Shown here: positions 21,833-32,659 of the stretch, piece by piece
Layout of the letters: every line of letters starts with the position of its first letter
How positions within the stretch are numbered: position 1 is the first letter of the stretch
NCBI GenBank assembly: GCA_020747015.1
Contig: JAGTJM010000033.1
Coordinates: 1-64,000, forward strand
DNA: 64,000 bases
Direction of reading: 5' to 3'
Origin: Pyrenochaeta sp. MPI-SDFR-AT-0127
Lineage: Eukaryota; Ascomycota; Dothideomycetes; Pleosporales; Cucurbitariaceae
Notes under the pieces: model-generated
The model's database searches: none
Told to the model about the DNA's origin: nothing
What the model saw: the letters and a program-made list of their open reading frames with translations, nothing else
Translations under genes and position numbers: made by a program

Positions 21833-24557
21833 ATGTTCGCAATGCAGCCGTTCACTGTCATGACCGTGGCGCTCCTGGCGCGCGCTGCAAATGCATCCGC
21901 CTTGACTCCGCCAGTTCTTCCGCTGGTCGTGAAGAACCCATATCTAAGCACCTGGCTGCAGGATGCACGCGAGCCGCCGTGGTGAGTGACTTTCCTCGTA
22001 CAATCTGCACGTGAGACACGCTAACGTTGTATCTGCCATGGCTAGGAGCAAGTGGCCCATGTTCTGGACTGGTGCAGAGGTATGCTTGCCAGAGGACACC
22101 ACCAGCACGTTCTAAACGAGACTCAAGCCTCTCTGCAGGTGCTGACCAAGCACTACGTAGGTTGGCTTCAGTGTTCTCGCGTTTCTGCCCGACTCGAGCC
22201 AAGTGTTCCCGCTGCTGGGCCGGCCTCAAGATTCACTTCAACACGACGGCAGAGAGTGCGTGACCCAGCACTCTGCACGTGAACCAAACGGCCTCGCTGA
22301 CTCTCGTCATCTGTAGCTACACCATCGCGTACGCTGCATACAAAGGCGCACAGTACGACGCATCGACAACCAATCTCACTTACTTGATCCAGGCGCCCGA
22401 CAAGCTCCTTGTGGCTCAACGCGTCCAAATTACCCTCTCCTTCCTCTCCCCTATAACACCCACGTCAACGTTACGACAGGCTATCCCCGGCGCTTATCTC
22501 TCCATACACGTGCAAGGAAGCTTGGATGTGAATATTTATGTTGATGTCAATGGACAATGGGTCAGTGGAAAGCGTGAGGCTCTCATCGAGTGGGGCCTGA
22601 CCGAGCAGGAGGCTCGAGGGACAACCAGTGGGCTGAAGACGTGGAGAGTGAAGCGTCAGGTAGAGCAAGTCTTTACCGAGACAGATGATCAACCCGAGTG
22701 GGGCCAGTTTCACTTTACTGGGCCGGCTGATGTACGCCATGAGTCTGGGACTTCTGCGCTGCTCCGTCAAAGGTTTGCTCGGACTGGGACGCTTCAAGAT
22801 GTGCACGACAATAAATTCCGTGGCGTCATGGACCATGAGCCCGTTTTTGCCTTTGCGAAGACTTTCAAGAGGGCAGACTCATCCTTTTCCACGTCTAGAG
22901 GTAGCAGCGTGCTGTTCACCATTACGCATATCCAGGATCCTGTGACCCAGTATGCCTCTGCACGTGGCCTCACTTTTATGCGCCCACTGTGGAAATCTTG
23001 GTTCCCTCAGGACGACATGCTTATCCAATTCCATTATCACGATTTTGCAATTGCCAATAGCCTAGCAGGCAACTATTCGGAGCAGCTTCGTATCGATGCA
23101 TATCAATCTGGATCCACAAACTATGTTGATATTGTTGCACTATCTGCACGACAAGTTATGGGCGCAACCAGTTTCTCTGGAACTCCTGAAAAACCACTGC
23201 TCTTCCTGAAAGAGATCTCATCAAATGGTAACTCCCAGACTGTCGATGTCATCTTCCCAGCATTCCCGTTCTTCCTTTATACCCAGCCCAGGTGGCTTGC
23301 ATATCTACTTGAGCCGCTTCTTGAACATCAGTTGAGTGGACAATACCCCAATAAATACTCGATGCACGACCTTGGTGCACATTTCCCAAACCTTACTGGA
23401 CATTCTGACGGCCAGGATGAGTATATGCCTGTGGAAGAGTGTGGAGACATGCGTAAGTGTTCGTATTAGGACTGCATGAGACTGACACTGACATCATACT
23501 TTCTCCGCGCGCAGTCATCATGGCTCTGGCACTTGTCAACTCACTATACTATGACTCCAATGCAGCAGCGCAATGCATCTGGTCCACCACCGGCAATCAG
23601 TCAGACCTGACAGATGTGAATGAAACCCCGTTTGCCTTGACAAACAGTGAATTGGATAACGATATTGAATATATTGACAATACATGGGGCGGGGGCGTGA
23701 AGGGTGTCAAACAAGCGAGGAAATGGCTGGAAGGAACCTACGACCTTTGGAAACAATGGACAGGCTATCTTGTCGAGGATGCGCTCGAGCCACACAATCA
23801 GCTTTGCACCGATGATTTTGCGGGATGGCTACCGCTACAAACCAATTTAGCTCTGAAGGGCATTATTGGTATCAAAGCGTTCAGCGAAATAGCAGACATT
23901 CTTGAACACCATGGCGATGCTCAAGAATACCGCAATATCTCAGAGACCTACATCAAAAAGTGGCAAGAGTACGGTATATCGCGAGACGGTTCCCACGCAA
24001 AGCTGGCATATGACTGGTATGGGAGCTGGACGACACTCTATTCGCTCTACGCAGATGCAGTCCTGTGCTTCCACCCTTCCATCGCTCAATCACCAACTGC
24101 CTCATCAATGCCGGGCTTCCTTTCTAGCAACGAACATGCCCAGCACCCCTTGAGACAAGTCAAGTCAATTGGAAGCCGTACACCCATAACCACCGACTTT
24201 GTACCCGATCATATCTACAAGATCCAAAGCGACTGGTACTCTGCAGTTATGCAAAAATACGGGCTGCCCCTGGATTCCCGGCACCTCTACACAAAATCCG
24301 ACTGGGAGTTCGAAGCGGCCGCGGTGGCCAGCAAGAAAGTCCGCTCAGAGATTTTAGACCGAGTAGCGTTATGGCTGAATGAGACAAGCACGGATCGCCC
24401 GTTTACAGATCTATATGTTACAGAGGGCGATGGCGGATTTCCAGGGCCGTGGTTCTTCGCGAGGCCGGTGGTTGGTGGGCATTTTGCATTCTTGACATTA
24501 GAGAGGTCTTGTGGCGGGACTGCAAAAGCGGTGCAACGGCCTTTTGGCGAGGAGTGA
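21833..24557 (+). CDS. gtaA: Secreted GtaA-type glutaminase (DUF4965/DUF5127/DUF1793)
   Basis: Five exons: 21833-21981, 22046-22079, 22161-22255, 22317-23452, 23515-24557; 818 aa. All introns have canonical ends, and one exon is only 34 nt. A signal peptide (MFAMQPFTVMTVALLARAANASA) starts the protein; the second ATG at 21842 is an equally possible start. The order of family motifs is complete: PVLPLVVKNPYLSTWLQ, SKWPMFWTGAEVGFSVLA, FPLLGRPQDSLQ, YDASTTNLTY, LSFLSPITPTSTLRQ, DDQPEWGQFHF, MHDLGAHFPNLTGH, DEYMPVEECGDM, STDDFAGWL-like, KWQEYGISRDGSHAKLAYDWYGSWTTLY and LPLDSRHLYTKSDWE. Aspergillus GtaA is an extracellular enzyme converting glutamine to glutamate and ammonia. The C-terminal ~20 residues after VVGGHFAFL diverge from what I remember of the family. 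It probably serves nitrogen scavenging. Confidence 0.9.
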
Positions 24558-25042
24558 GGTTACAGGGTTACATGGGATACGATGCCCAAAAATTAACAAC
24601 AGCAGAACCGATGCTCGAGCGGGGACTTTATTGCACTCCTGTGCAGTTCAAAGCCATTCTTCGTGCGGAGGCATCGCATTTGGTCCGCGATTCGCTCTGA
24701 GTTTACCTTCCCAAAGGCCACCCATCAGGTCCTAACAGCGCACTTCACTCCTGCGCACGTTGAAGCCATTCGTCTAATTTGGTGACCAAGCATGTGATTC
24801 GTTGACCGCTCGGCCGCTTCTAGATTAGCGAAAAACTTAACGTCCGATCTATGACAGCATGCACCCCAGCCATCGGGGCTCCGTCTTTGTGGTAAGAACC
24901 ACCATCTTTGGCCCCTTGGTTCTGTCTCTGAAATTCCCTTGTCGCTATTGCACGTTCACCGTCACTTTCTCGACAACCTGTCTTTCCTCAAGTTCCGCCA
25001 CGCCTCATACTCCAACAAAGCACAAGGGATCGTAATGTAAAA
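24558..25042. other. Intergenic region with an imperfect direct repeat
   Basis: This 485 bp stretch holds the glutaminase 3' end and the photolyase promoter. A ~30 bp segment at 24633-24663 (CACTCCTGTGCAG...AAGCCATTC) recurs with changes at 24743-24774, 110 bp downstream. Its role is unknown. No other motif stands out. Confidence 0.5.
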
Positions 25043-26998
25043 ATGCAGAAACCACGTGTAATTTATTGGTTTCGTACCGATCTGCGTTTGCATGATTCCC
25101 CTGCTCTCAAAGCAGCATTGGACCTGGAACCAGAATGTCTGTATCCGATTTGGACGTGGGACCCACACTACGTTTATCAAGCACGCGTCGGCCCTAATCG
25201 CTGGCAGTACCTTCTCGACTGCCAGGCCAACCTGTCAGAGTCCATTACCAAACTTAATCCAAAGTCAAAGCTGTTTCTTATTCGAGAAGCACCGCAAACA
25301 CTTTTCCCGAAACTTTTCAAGTCGTGGAAGATTACGCATCTTGTGTTTGAAAAAGATACAGACGCGTATGCAAGAGAACGGGATGAGATGATAATGACCC
25401 TCGCGACTAATGCGGGTGTGGAAGTCATCGTGAAAACGGGAAGGACACTGTATGATCCGGATGAGTTGATAAAGCATAACCAAGGGAAGCCGACGATGAG
25501 TATCAGTCAGGTGCAAGCATCAGGTAAAAGCATCGGACCAATTCCGAGACCGATTCCGGCGCCGAAGGAGTTGCCTGACCCGGGGGCTGTTGATTTGGAC
25601 TTCGATCAAGAGAAGCCGGTGGGCGACCCAGACATCAATGCGATCCAGCGCGATGGAGACGAGGTGTCTTACTCTTCACTTGCTGGCCCCAGTGGCGATT
25701 TCGCGGTCCCAACGATGGAGGAGTTGGGCTTAAAACAGGCGACAACACCCCATAGAGGCGGCGAAACCATTGCACTTAAGATGTTGGACGAGATCATAGC
25801 GAACGAATGCTACACGGCGACATTTGAGAAGCCAAAGACTGCACCAACTGCCTTTGAACCTCAAGCGACTACCCTCCTGTCACCTCACATGCACTTTGGT
25901 TCTCTGAGCTGTCGCGAATTCTACTGGCGTGTCCAGGACGTTGTGTCCAATTATAAAGGCAAAGCTTCGCAGCCACCCACTAGTCTGACGGGCCAACTGC
26001 TCTTCCGAGAGATGTATTTTGGCGCTCAAGCAGCATTGGGCTATTCTTTCAGCCAGACGTACAGAAATCCTAACTGCCGCTTTGTTCCGTGGCACCTGCC
26101 CTCTAAGATCGACACCGAATCCGGCCTCGTCACGGGCGAGTACCTCATCGACAACGCAGAAGCAGAGGCGTACTTCAGACGCTGGAAAGAAGGTCGGACT
26201 GGCTTCCCTTGGATCGATGGCTTGATGCGACAGCTCAAACACGAGGGCTGGATCCACCATCTTGGCCGACACTCCGTTGCTTGCTTCCTTACACGCGGGG
26301 GCTGCTATGTAGACTGGGAACGCGGCGCCGAGGTCTTTGAGGAGTGGCTCATTGACCATGAGGCGGCGTGCAATATTGGGAATTGGCAGTGGCTAAGCTG
26401 CACAGCATTTTTTGCGCAGTTTTACCGGTGTTATTCGCCCATTGTTTTCCCACAGAAATGGGACAAAGAAGGCAAATTCATTCGAAAATACGTACCAGAG
26501 CTTAAAAATTACGACAAGAAATATATATATGAGCCATGGAAGGCGCCGATCGCGGATCAGAAGAAATGGGGCTGCCAAATCAAAGGTGATGGGGGCGATG
26601 TAGGCGCTTATCCGAAGCCTATGTTTGATTTTCCGACACAGAGGGACATCTGTCTTGAGGGTATGAAGAATGCTTATCATATTGGCCTGTATGGGAACAA
26701 CCCAAAGGTTCTTGACGGGACTTGGCGAAAGCTCTTCAATGACAACGCCAAGGGTCCGACGAAAGGAAAAAAGGGCCCACCTGGCACAATGATAGAGCAA
26801 GAAAATGCTGATGGGCACGAGGAAAACCACCAAGTAGACTTTCTTCCAAATCCCAAAGCGGCCGAGAAGATTGCTCCGAAGACTGAGAAGAGATCTGGAC
26901 ACAAAAGACAAGGCAGTCAAGGGACATTAGACGGCATGGTGACTCGCAAGAAGAAGAAAGAGGGTGAGGTGTTTCCTGACAATGCTCATTTTGGATAG
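25043..26998 (+). CDS. (6-4) photolyase / cryptochrome family protein, 651 aa
   Basis: One intronless frame. Residues 5-165 are the N-terminal alpha/beta photolyase domain (VIYWFRTDLRLHDSPAL). A low-similarity insert at about 165-240 precedes the C-terminal FAD-binding domain, with FGSLSCREFYWR, LLFREMYF, GFPWIDGLMRQL and the diagnostic GWIHHLGRHSVACFLTRGG; His406 and His410 correspond to the two catalytic histidines of (6-4) photolyases. NIGNWQWLS and FFAQFYRCYSP complete the flavin pocket. Such enzymes use blue light and FADH- to repair (6-4) photoproducts, and in fungi (for example PHL1 of Cercospora, CRY1 of Trichoderma) they can also influence light-regulated gene expression. The C-terminal ~100 residues are charged, with basic clusters (TRKKKK) for nuclear import and a QGTLDGMV motif that could be a PCNA-type contact. 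The class assignment is firm; a signalling role is inference. Confidence 0.95.
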   Translation: MQKPRVIYWFRTDLRLHDSPALKAALDLEPECLYPIWTWDPHYVYQARVGPNRWQYLLDCQANLSESITKLNPKSKLFLIREAPQTLFPKLFKSWKITHLVFEKDTDAYARERDEMIMTLATNAGVEVIVKTGRTLYDPDELIKHNQGKPTMSISQVQASGKSIGPIPRPIPAPKELPDPGAVDLDFDQEKPVGDPDINAIQRDGDEVSYSSLAGPSGDFAVPTMEELGLKQATTPHRGGETIALKMLDEIIANECYTATFEKPKTAPTAFEPQATTLLSPHMHFGSLSCREFYWRVQDVVSNYKGKASQPPTSLTGQLLFREMYFGAQAALGYSFSQTYRNPNCRFVPWHLPSKIDTESGLVTGEYLIDNAEAEAYFRRWKEGRTGFPWIDGLMRQLKHEGWIHHLGRHSVACFLTRGGCYVDWERGAEVFEEWLIDHEAACNIGNWQWLSCTAFFAQFYRCYSPIVFPQKWDKEGKFIRKYVPELKNYDKKYIYEPWKAPIADQKKWGCQIKGDGGDVGAYPKPMFDFPTQRDICLEGMKNAYHIGLYGNNPKVLDGTWRKLFNDNAKGPTKGKKGPPGTMIEQENADGHEENHQVDFLPNPKAAEKIAPKTEKRSGHKRQGSQGTLDGMVTRKKKKEGEVFPDNAHFG

Positions 26999-27029
26999 CC
27001 AGTCTTTCGGTAATGCGCACGATGTGGGT

Positions 27030-28292
27030 TTACATCAAACCCAAAGCCTCTGTTCGGCCTTTACTTTCTAACTTTAAATAAGGTGTTTCACCCAAACTGC
27101 ACACCCTATCACCTGCCCTGGGATCATTGTAATCATACGTGGCGCAATGCCATGTACTTCTGTTATCCCAAATAGCAAGATCGTTCGGGCGCCACTTGAA
27201 GCGCACCTGCGCATCATGGTTCTGTGTTACGAGGTTGAAGAGATAAGGGAGGATAAGATCTGACTCGTCCTTTGTGATACCGTTGATGCGTTTTGTGAAG
27301 CCTTTGTTAACATAGATGGATTTCCAGCCAGTGACAGCTATCAACAGCAGTTAGCATGTGTGCTATTGCCTGATAGAAAATTAGGATAAATAGGAAATTG
27401 CTCACGGTTCGTCCGAATCACAGGATGCACAGCGCTCAAGCTCTCTCCAAAGTTCAGTGGATTTCCTCTGATGCCCTTCCGGATCGGGTTTCCTAATCTC
27501 TCAGCCTCTTCTACGAAGAACTTTGCATCATGCGTCGCCGTGAGCCCCTCAAGAAATTTCTGCATAGCGGGTGACAAACGGTCAAAGATTTCATAACCCG
27601 AAGCCCACAAAGTGTCTCCACCTGTGGCAGGTAAAGTGTGAATCTTCAACATGGCGTAGTCGGAGGGCACAGGCTCAAAGGAGATGTCAGTGTGCCAGCC
27701 AGCTGACGCAAAACGACTGACGTCCGAGAGCTGATGTGTGAGGCCACCTCCCCTTTTTTGCTTCTCGCTGCTGATGACGGAGATCTGATCGCCTAGCTCT
27801 GAGCCTTCTTCGGTCAAAGGATGAACATGTAGTGTGGATGATTCGGGCTGGCGAAGTATCAGCAATGAAAGGACTTGGGAAGGCTGCACCTTGAAGAAGA
27901 GAAGCATACACATCCGCTCAGCTCTGTGATTCGCAACATTAAGTCTTTCATCTCGGTTGGTGTCACATTCTGGTTGCGGAGAAAAACAACTCCGCGTTGT
28001 GAGACTACAAGCAGGTTTCAGTGCCGGTCATGCTGGATTAGGAGTTGGGCATACTTGTGATTGCAAGATCTCTAATTTTTTCGTCGCCCCATTTCAGCAG
28101 GTCAGTCACTTGAAGTCCCTCAAACTCTCTTCCTATCGCTGGGGTCACATCCTGCTGCTTGAATTCGTCCAACGACCCGGAGTAGATCAAAGGCTTCAAT
28201 AACCTTGACCGCGCAGTTGGTTGGCTGTCAACGGTGCTTGAATCCCTCTCCTCATGGTCGTCTCCAGCTTGGACATGATTAATCGAAGGCAT
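27030..28292 (-). CDS. TauD-family alpha-ketoglutarate-dependent (sulfonate/taurine) dioxygenase
   Basis: Four exons: complement(27030-27337, 27406-27847, 27910-28004, 28055-28292), 360 aa, with consistent phases. The jelly-roll TauD fold is indicated by STLHVHPLTEEGSELG, the iron-binding GWHTDISFE (His163, Asp165), the LPATGGDTLWASGYE loop, VIRTNPVTGWKSIYVN, and the distal histidine (~322) in DNRSTWHCATYDY, followed by the arginine that holds alpha-ketoglutarate. Enzymes of this group (yeast JLP1, bacterial TauD) hydroxylate sulfonates such as taurine so that sulfite is released, providing sulfur; other substrates are known in fungi. It is divergent from an anion:cation symporter gene with 631 bp between start codons, containing a CACGTG box. 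That context supports sulfonate use. The ATG at 28292 was chosen because it begins the first complete exon. Exon 3 was joined to skip a short open stretch with a good branch site. Confidence 0.88.
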
Positions 28293-28923
28293 TTTGAATC
28301 CTGTGACAACGATCCAGACGCAAGGAGTAAGGAAGTGTGCGTGGCGATATCTCAAGTGAGTAATGTCACCTCGGACGTGATAGCCGTGATTGGTAAATGG
28401 CCTCCTGCACAAGATGTATAGAAGATAAGGAAGACCGGAGCATTAAATGGCTTGCCGAAGGCATGCTCTATTAGGGATCACATCCACACGCGAAAGGATA
28501 GCACGTCATCGGCTAAGAACCCCGAATCGGACCTGGCCGCCTGTTGCAAAGAAATGTAAAGAGAGGTGGGGTTTAGGCGTTCGATAAGGTGATGAGTGGC
28601 GCGGGGAAAACCGACACTAGGTGCCACTTGATCGAAACGACACATCAAATGTGCGCCTCGGCACGCCGGCTCTCTTACCACGGTAGTAACATCGGAGCGG
28701 TTTATTACCCCCCTGCGTCAAAGTAGTGTATGTCGTTCAGGCCGACGAGAATTGCGACATGGCAATTTCTGCAAATCCTGAAATATATAGAGGAGTTGGT
28801 TTCGGGTCGCTGCAAGACGCTGTAGCAGCGTGGCTTTCTTTCCTGGTATCTGGTCCCTCTCATTTCCGGGTCCTTAGGTCTCTTTTACATTGAAGTCACG
28901 TGGGTTGTTGTCAAGGAATTGCA
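28293..28923. promoter_or_regulatory. Shared divergent promoter of the dioxygenase and transporter genes
   Basis: The start codons of the TauD dioxygenase (minus) and the MFS transporter (plus) are 631 bp apart with no other gene between, so both promoters lie here and co-regulation is likely. One notable element is the CACGTG at 28897-28902, next to the transporter start. Confidence 0.6.
28896..28902. promoter_or_regulatory. TCACGTG box, possible Cbf1/Met4-type site
   Basis: The heptamer TCACGTG lies 21 bp upstream of the transporter ATG. In yeast, TCACGTG is bound by Cbf1 with Met4 at sulfur-assimilation genes. Other bHLH factors use the same core and the position could be inside the 5' UTR, so function is only suggested by the sulfonate context. 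Confidence 0.35.
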
Positions 28924-30681
28924 ATGGGTAATCCTGATATCGAAGCCGCTCCGGCGCGCGTCAGTGAGGACGCTGGATCTCTCAAGGCCCCCACCAAAGT
29001 TGGCAGAGCAGAACTGGCAGACATCACACTACCTCACGAAACGTACGTCAAAAGAGTGTCTTTATCTATACTGTAGGTACAATGTTTGCTGATTCCAAGT
29101 CTCTAGGTATGAAGGTCGTCACCGCTTTGATCCTGAAGCCACTTGGACGGCCGCCGAAGAACGGCACGTCATCTGGAAGACGGACCTGCGACTTCTTTCT
29201 TGGCTATGTCTCATGATGTTTGGTCTCCAATTAGACCGCGGAAACGTATCGAACGCGCTCGCGGACGATTTATTGAAAGATCTTAACCTCACTAGCGATG
29301 ACTACAACAACGGAACGACTATCCAGCTTGTCTGCTTCTTGGCGGCCGAATTCCCTGTTCAGGTATAGAACCTTCTGGCTAATAGAGAGACACTTGCTAA
29401 TCTGGTGATCAGTTCCTCACAAAGCGTTATGGCTTCAAATGGATACTTCCGTCAATGATGATGGCCTGGGGCACAGCATCTTGGGGTCAGGCCTGGATGC
29501 ACGACCGGACCTCCTTTTACCTCGGACGTGCAGCTATTGGTCTTTGCGAGGGTGGATTTATTCCTGGAGTTATTCTATTTGCAACCTACTTCTACAAGAC
29601 CAAAGAACTCGCCATGCGTTTGGCCGCCTTCTGGTCCACGCTCAACGTCGCGCGAGTCATTTCCGCATTACTGGCTGCTGGCATCCTTGAAATGCGTGGT
29701 ATTGGAGGGAAACCGGGCTGGTTCTGGCTGTTCCTCCTGGAGGGTCTTTTGACTGTCATTATCGCTTTCCTGTCGTTCTTATATTTGCCCTCCGCGCCTA
29801 CGGCGACCAAGACTGTGTTATGGCGAAACGGATGGTATACAGAGCGAGAGGAGATAATCATGGTCAACGTACGTCCTCAAACGGAAGACGCCAACATGTT
29901 AACTGACAAAACGCAGCGAATTCTCCGTGATGACCCTGCTAAGGGATTGACTGCACTCAAAGAACCCGCGACCTTCAAGGACATCAAAGCTGCATGGAGT
30001 GACTCCTCCATGTGGGGATTATATTTTATAGGACTCATTGCCTACATCCCTGCTTCTCCCGTTCAAGGTTATCTCACCTTAACGCTCAAGCGTCTCGGCT
30101 TCTCAACGTTCAATTCCAACATGCTTACCGTACCATCCGCAGTACTACAGATCATCACTATGCTCGCTCTTGCATATAGCTCCGACTACTGGAACGAGAG
30201 GACGTTCCATTGCATCTTTGGAGAATTTTGGATCATGCCCCTTCTCATCGCGCTCTTAACGCTGCCAGATGGAGGCCGCGAATGGGGACGTTTCTCGCTC
30301 ATCACGCTCGTTTCCGGCTACCCTTATTTCCATCCCCTAGTCTCATCTTGGATCTCTGAGAATACCTTCGATGTCAAGAAGCGTGCTGTCACTGCGGCAA
30401 CATATAATGTCATCGTTCAAATCGGATCCCTTATCAGCTCCCAGATTTATCGCAAGTACGATGGTCCGTACTACAAGCAGGGTAACACCATACTAGTGTC
30501 TATCTGCGCGCTATCGCTCGTGACTTTCTTGGTCCAGCGACAAGTACTTATTCGCAAAAACAAAAAGAAGGAGGAGAAGTGGTCAGCCATGACTTCTGAG
30601 GAAAAGGCAGTATATCAAGCGGATGTGATTGCCCGTGAGCAGGACGGCAACAAACGTTTGGACTTCAGGTTCGCAGTCTAG
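28924..30681 (+). CDS. MFS transporter, anion:cation symporter (allantoate permease-like) family
   Basis: Four exons: 28924-29042, 29107-29362, 29413-29868, 29917-30681; 531 aa. It shows the family's signature order: DLRLLSWLCLMMFGLQLDRGNVSNAL, FPVQFLTKRYG, then RTSFYLGRAAIGLCEGGFIPG, FYKTKELAMRLAAFWS and EEIIMVNRILRDDPAKG, with about 12 membrane helices. The third intron (29869-29916) is 48 nt, lacks a stop and keeps frame, so reading through it is possible; it was removed because splicing gives the conserved MVNRILRDDP joint and because it has good ends (GTACGT, CTGAC, CAG). Members carry organic anions such as allantoate, nicotinate or sulfonates (yeast Seo1/Dal5 group). Its divergent partner is a TauD dioxygenase, so an alkylsulfonate or taurine substrate is the best guess. 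Confidence 0.9.
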
Positions 30682-31402
30682 AGGCTCACATGGAGTGCCA
30701 AGCTGCTGTATACTACGAGCAACTCAATCTTGATAATCTCCCTTCGGACGCCAATAGCCCTACAATATTGTAGTATCGGTGTCGTTGTAGTGAAGTCATA
30801 CCTACCAGCATTCGAACTCGGTCCGAGAGACCCACTGTACTTGAAAACTACATTATTGCGCGATTCTAGTATCTGATGACGACACCCAAGTTTTTAGATC
30901 CAACCGAGTCGTGCAAGAGAAAGATGGCTGGGCCATGGGAAGAGACAGAAGAGGTGCGGTACATGGGCTAGAGTCTAGAGCAGTCCCTCTAAGAGTCTCG
31001 AAACTCTTCAAATTTGATAATCGTGCTCAAATCTTTTGACAACACACTGCTTTGAAGCAACACCAGTTTTTCATGACTCGCTTGCATGCTTCCGCAGCAT
31101 CGAAATCATGCATGTCGATTGCCCTAAAAAGACAAATCCCCGATACGACAAAGATGACCTGCATGAACTAAAATGGCACCAAACCTAAACTTCCCATCGG
31201 ACGGGACCGATCTCTGTAGAAATGCGGCTTTGCATAAGTTTCTCAAGATGAGCGATCTCGGATATTTATTCTACCGACGTTGCTGTATGTGGGGTTGGCA
31301 CGAAGCATCTGCAATCTTTAGCACCACCTTGTCCGGAAACTCCCTTGTTCCACTCGAAAATATTCATCGATCGAACCAACTACACTCCGATATTAAACCA
31401 CA
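30682..31402. other. Gene-free stretch
   Basis: Intergenic sequence between two plus-strand genes. An open frame from 31173 overlaps the following gene in a different frame and has no family features. The interval should contain the transporter terminator and the reductase promoter. Confidence 0.55.
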
Positions 31403-32659
31403 ATGGCGTGGCAAGAACCTCGATCGACCGGCATGCAATATCGCCGCCTGGGAAATTCAGGTCTACACGTGTCAGTTTTGGGATTAGGTGGCTGGCTCAC
31501 GTGAGTTGTCCGAATTCTGCTCTACTATCATTTCGCTAAAAGGAAGCATAGCTTTGGCGGTCACGTCGAGAACGGTAGGTCTGCAAATCAGATGTGCACG
31601 CTCAACTGATCACGCAACAGAACTCACTTTTTCCTGTATGAAGCAGGCGTATGATTGTGGTATCAACTTTTTCGATACTGCTGAAAGGTTTGGCGGACTT
31701 ATGCTTTTCAATTCCTTAAATACTTATGTAAATATAGCTATGCCGGCGGCCAGTCTGAAGTCGTCATGGGCCAAGCCATCAAAAAGTACAACTGGAACCG
31801 CAACGACATAGTGGTTAGTACAAAACTCAACTGGGGAGGAGCCAACGGTGAGGTCCTCATCAACAATCACGGTTTATCGCGTAAACACATCATCGAAGGT
31901 CTCCGAGCTTCTCTCAAGCGCTTGGACCTGGAGTATGTTGACATCGTTTACGCCCATCGTCCAGACCGCTTGACTCCTATGGAAGAAACCGTTCGTGCAT
32001 TCAACCACGTAATTGAAACAAAAGGATGGGCACTTTACTGGGGCACAAGCGAATGGAGTGCTGATGAGATCGCGGAAGCCTGCGGGGTTGCAAAACAGCT
32101 TGGTCTCATTGCTCCCATTGCAGAGCAGCCGCAATACAATCTTCTCGCGAGGACGAAGGTAGAAGGCGAATTCCAGAGGCTATATTCCAGGTTTGGTATC
32201 GGTCTTACTACATATTCGCCGTTAAAATTTGGTCTCTTGAGTGGAAAGTACAACAATAGTCCTGATTGCCCACCTGCGGGCAGTAGGTTTGCTGAGGGAG
32301 ACGACAAGTTTGTTAACAGTATGCGGAACTCATACGGTAACGATGACTGGAGGACAATGATTGAAAAGGCAACAAAGCTCAAAGTATGTGCAATACTCGT
32401 TTCAGGTTTTCTTTTTCAACCTTATTAACGTATTAAGCCCATCGCGGAGAAGCTGGGCATCACCCAGTCTCAATTGTCACTAGCATGGTGTTTGAAGAAT
32501 CCGCATGTTTCCGCGGTTATTACGGGAGCATCGCGACCTGAACAAATTGTTGAGAACTGCAAAGCCTTGCAGATATTGGGAAAGATCACACCAGATGTTC
32601 AAGCCGAGATTGACGCAATTGTCGGAAAAATTGAGCTAGATCCTGCTAGACAAGACTAG
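31403..32659 (+). CDS. Aldo/keto reductase, Kv-beta-like (AKR6) group
   Basis: Five exons: 31403-31500, 31552-31574, 31621-31687, 31738-32383, 32438-32659; 351 aa. One exon is only 23 nt, required to rebuild the conserved GGWLTFGGHVEN segment. The (beta/alpha)8 reductase has the catalytic tetrad Asp59 (INFFDTAE), Tyr64 (YAGGQSE), Lys92 (STKLNWGG) and His136 (VYAHRPD). MQYRRLGNSGLHVS at the start and ITGASRPEQIVEN near the end (NADPH site) are typical of the potassium-channel beta subunit/YghZ-like AKRs. These reduce carbonyl compounds with NADPH; the physiological substrate in fungi is usually not known. The donor of intron 3 (GTTTGG) is weak. No neighbouring gene suggests a pathway. Confidence 0.88.

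Noticed and set aside
30780..30850. GTTCGAATGC on the minus strand, possible tRNA T-arm
   Set aside because: No matching acceptor stem, D-arm or anticodon arm at proper distances.
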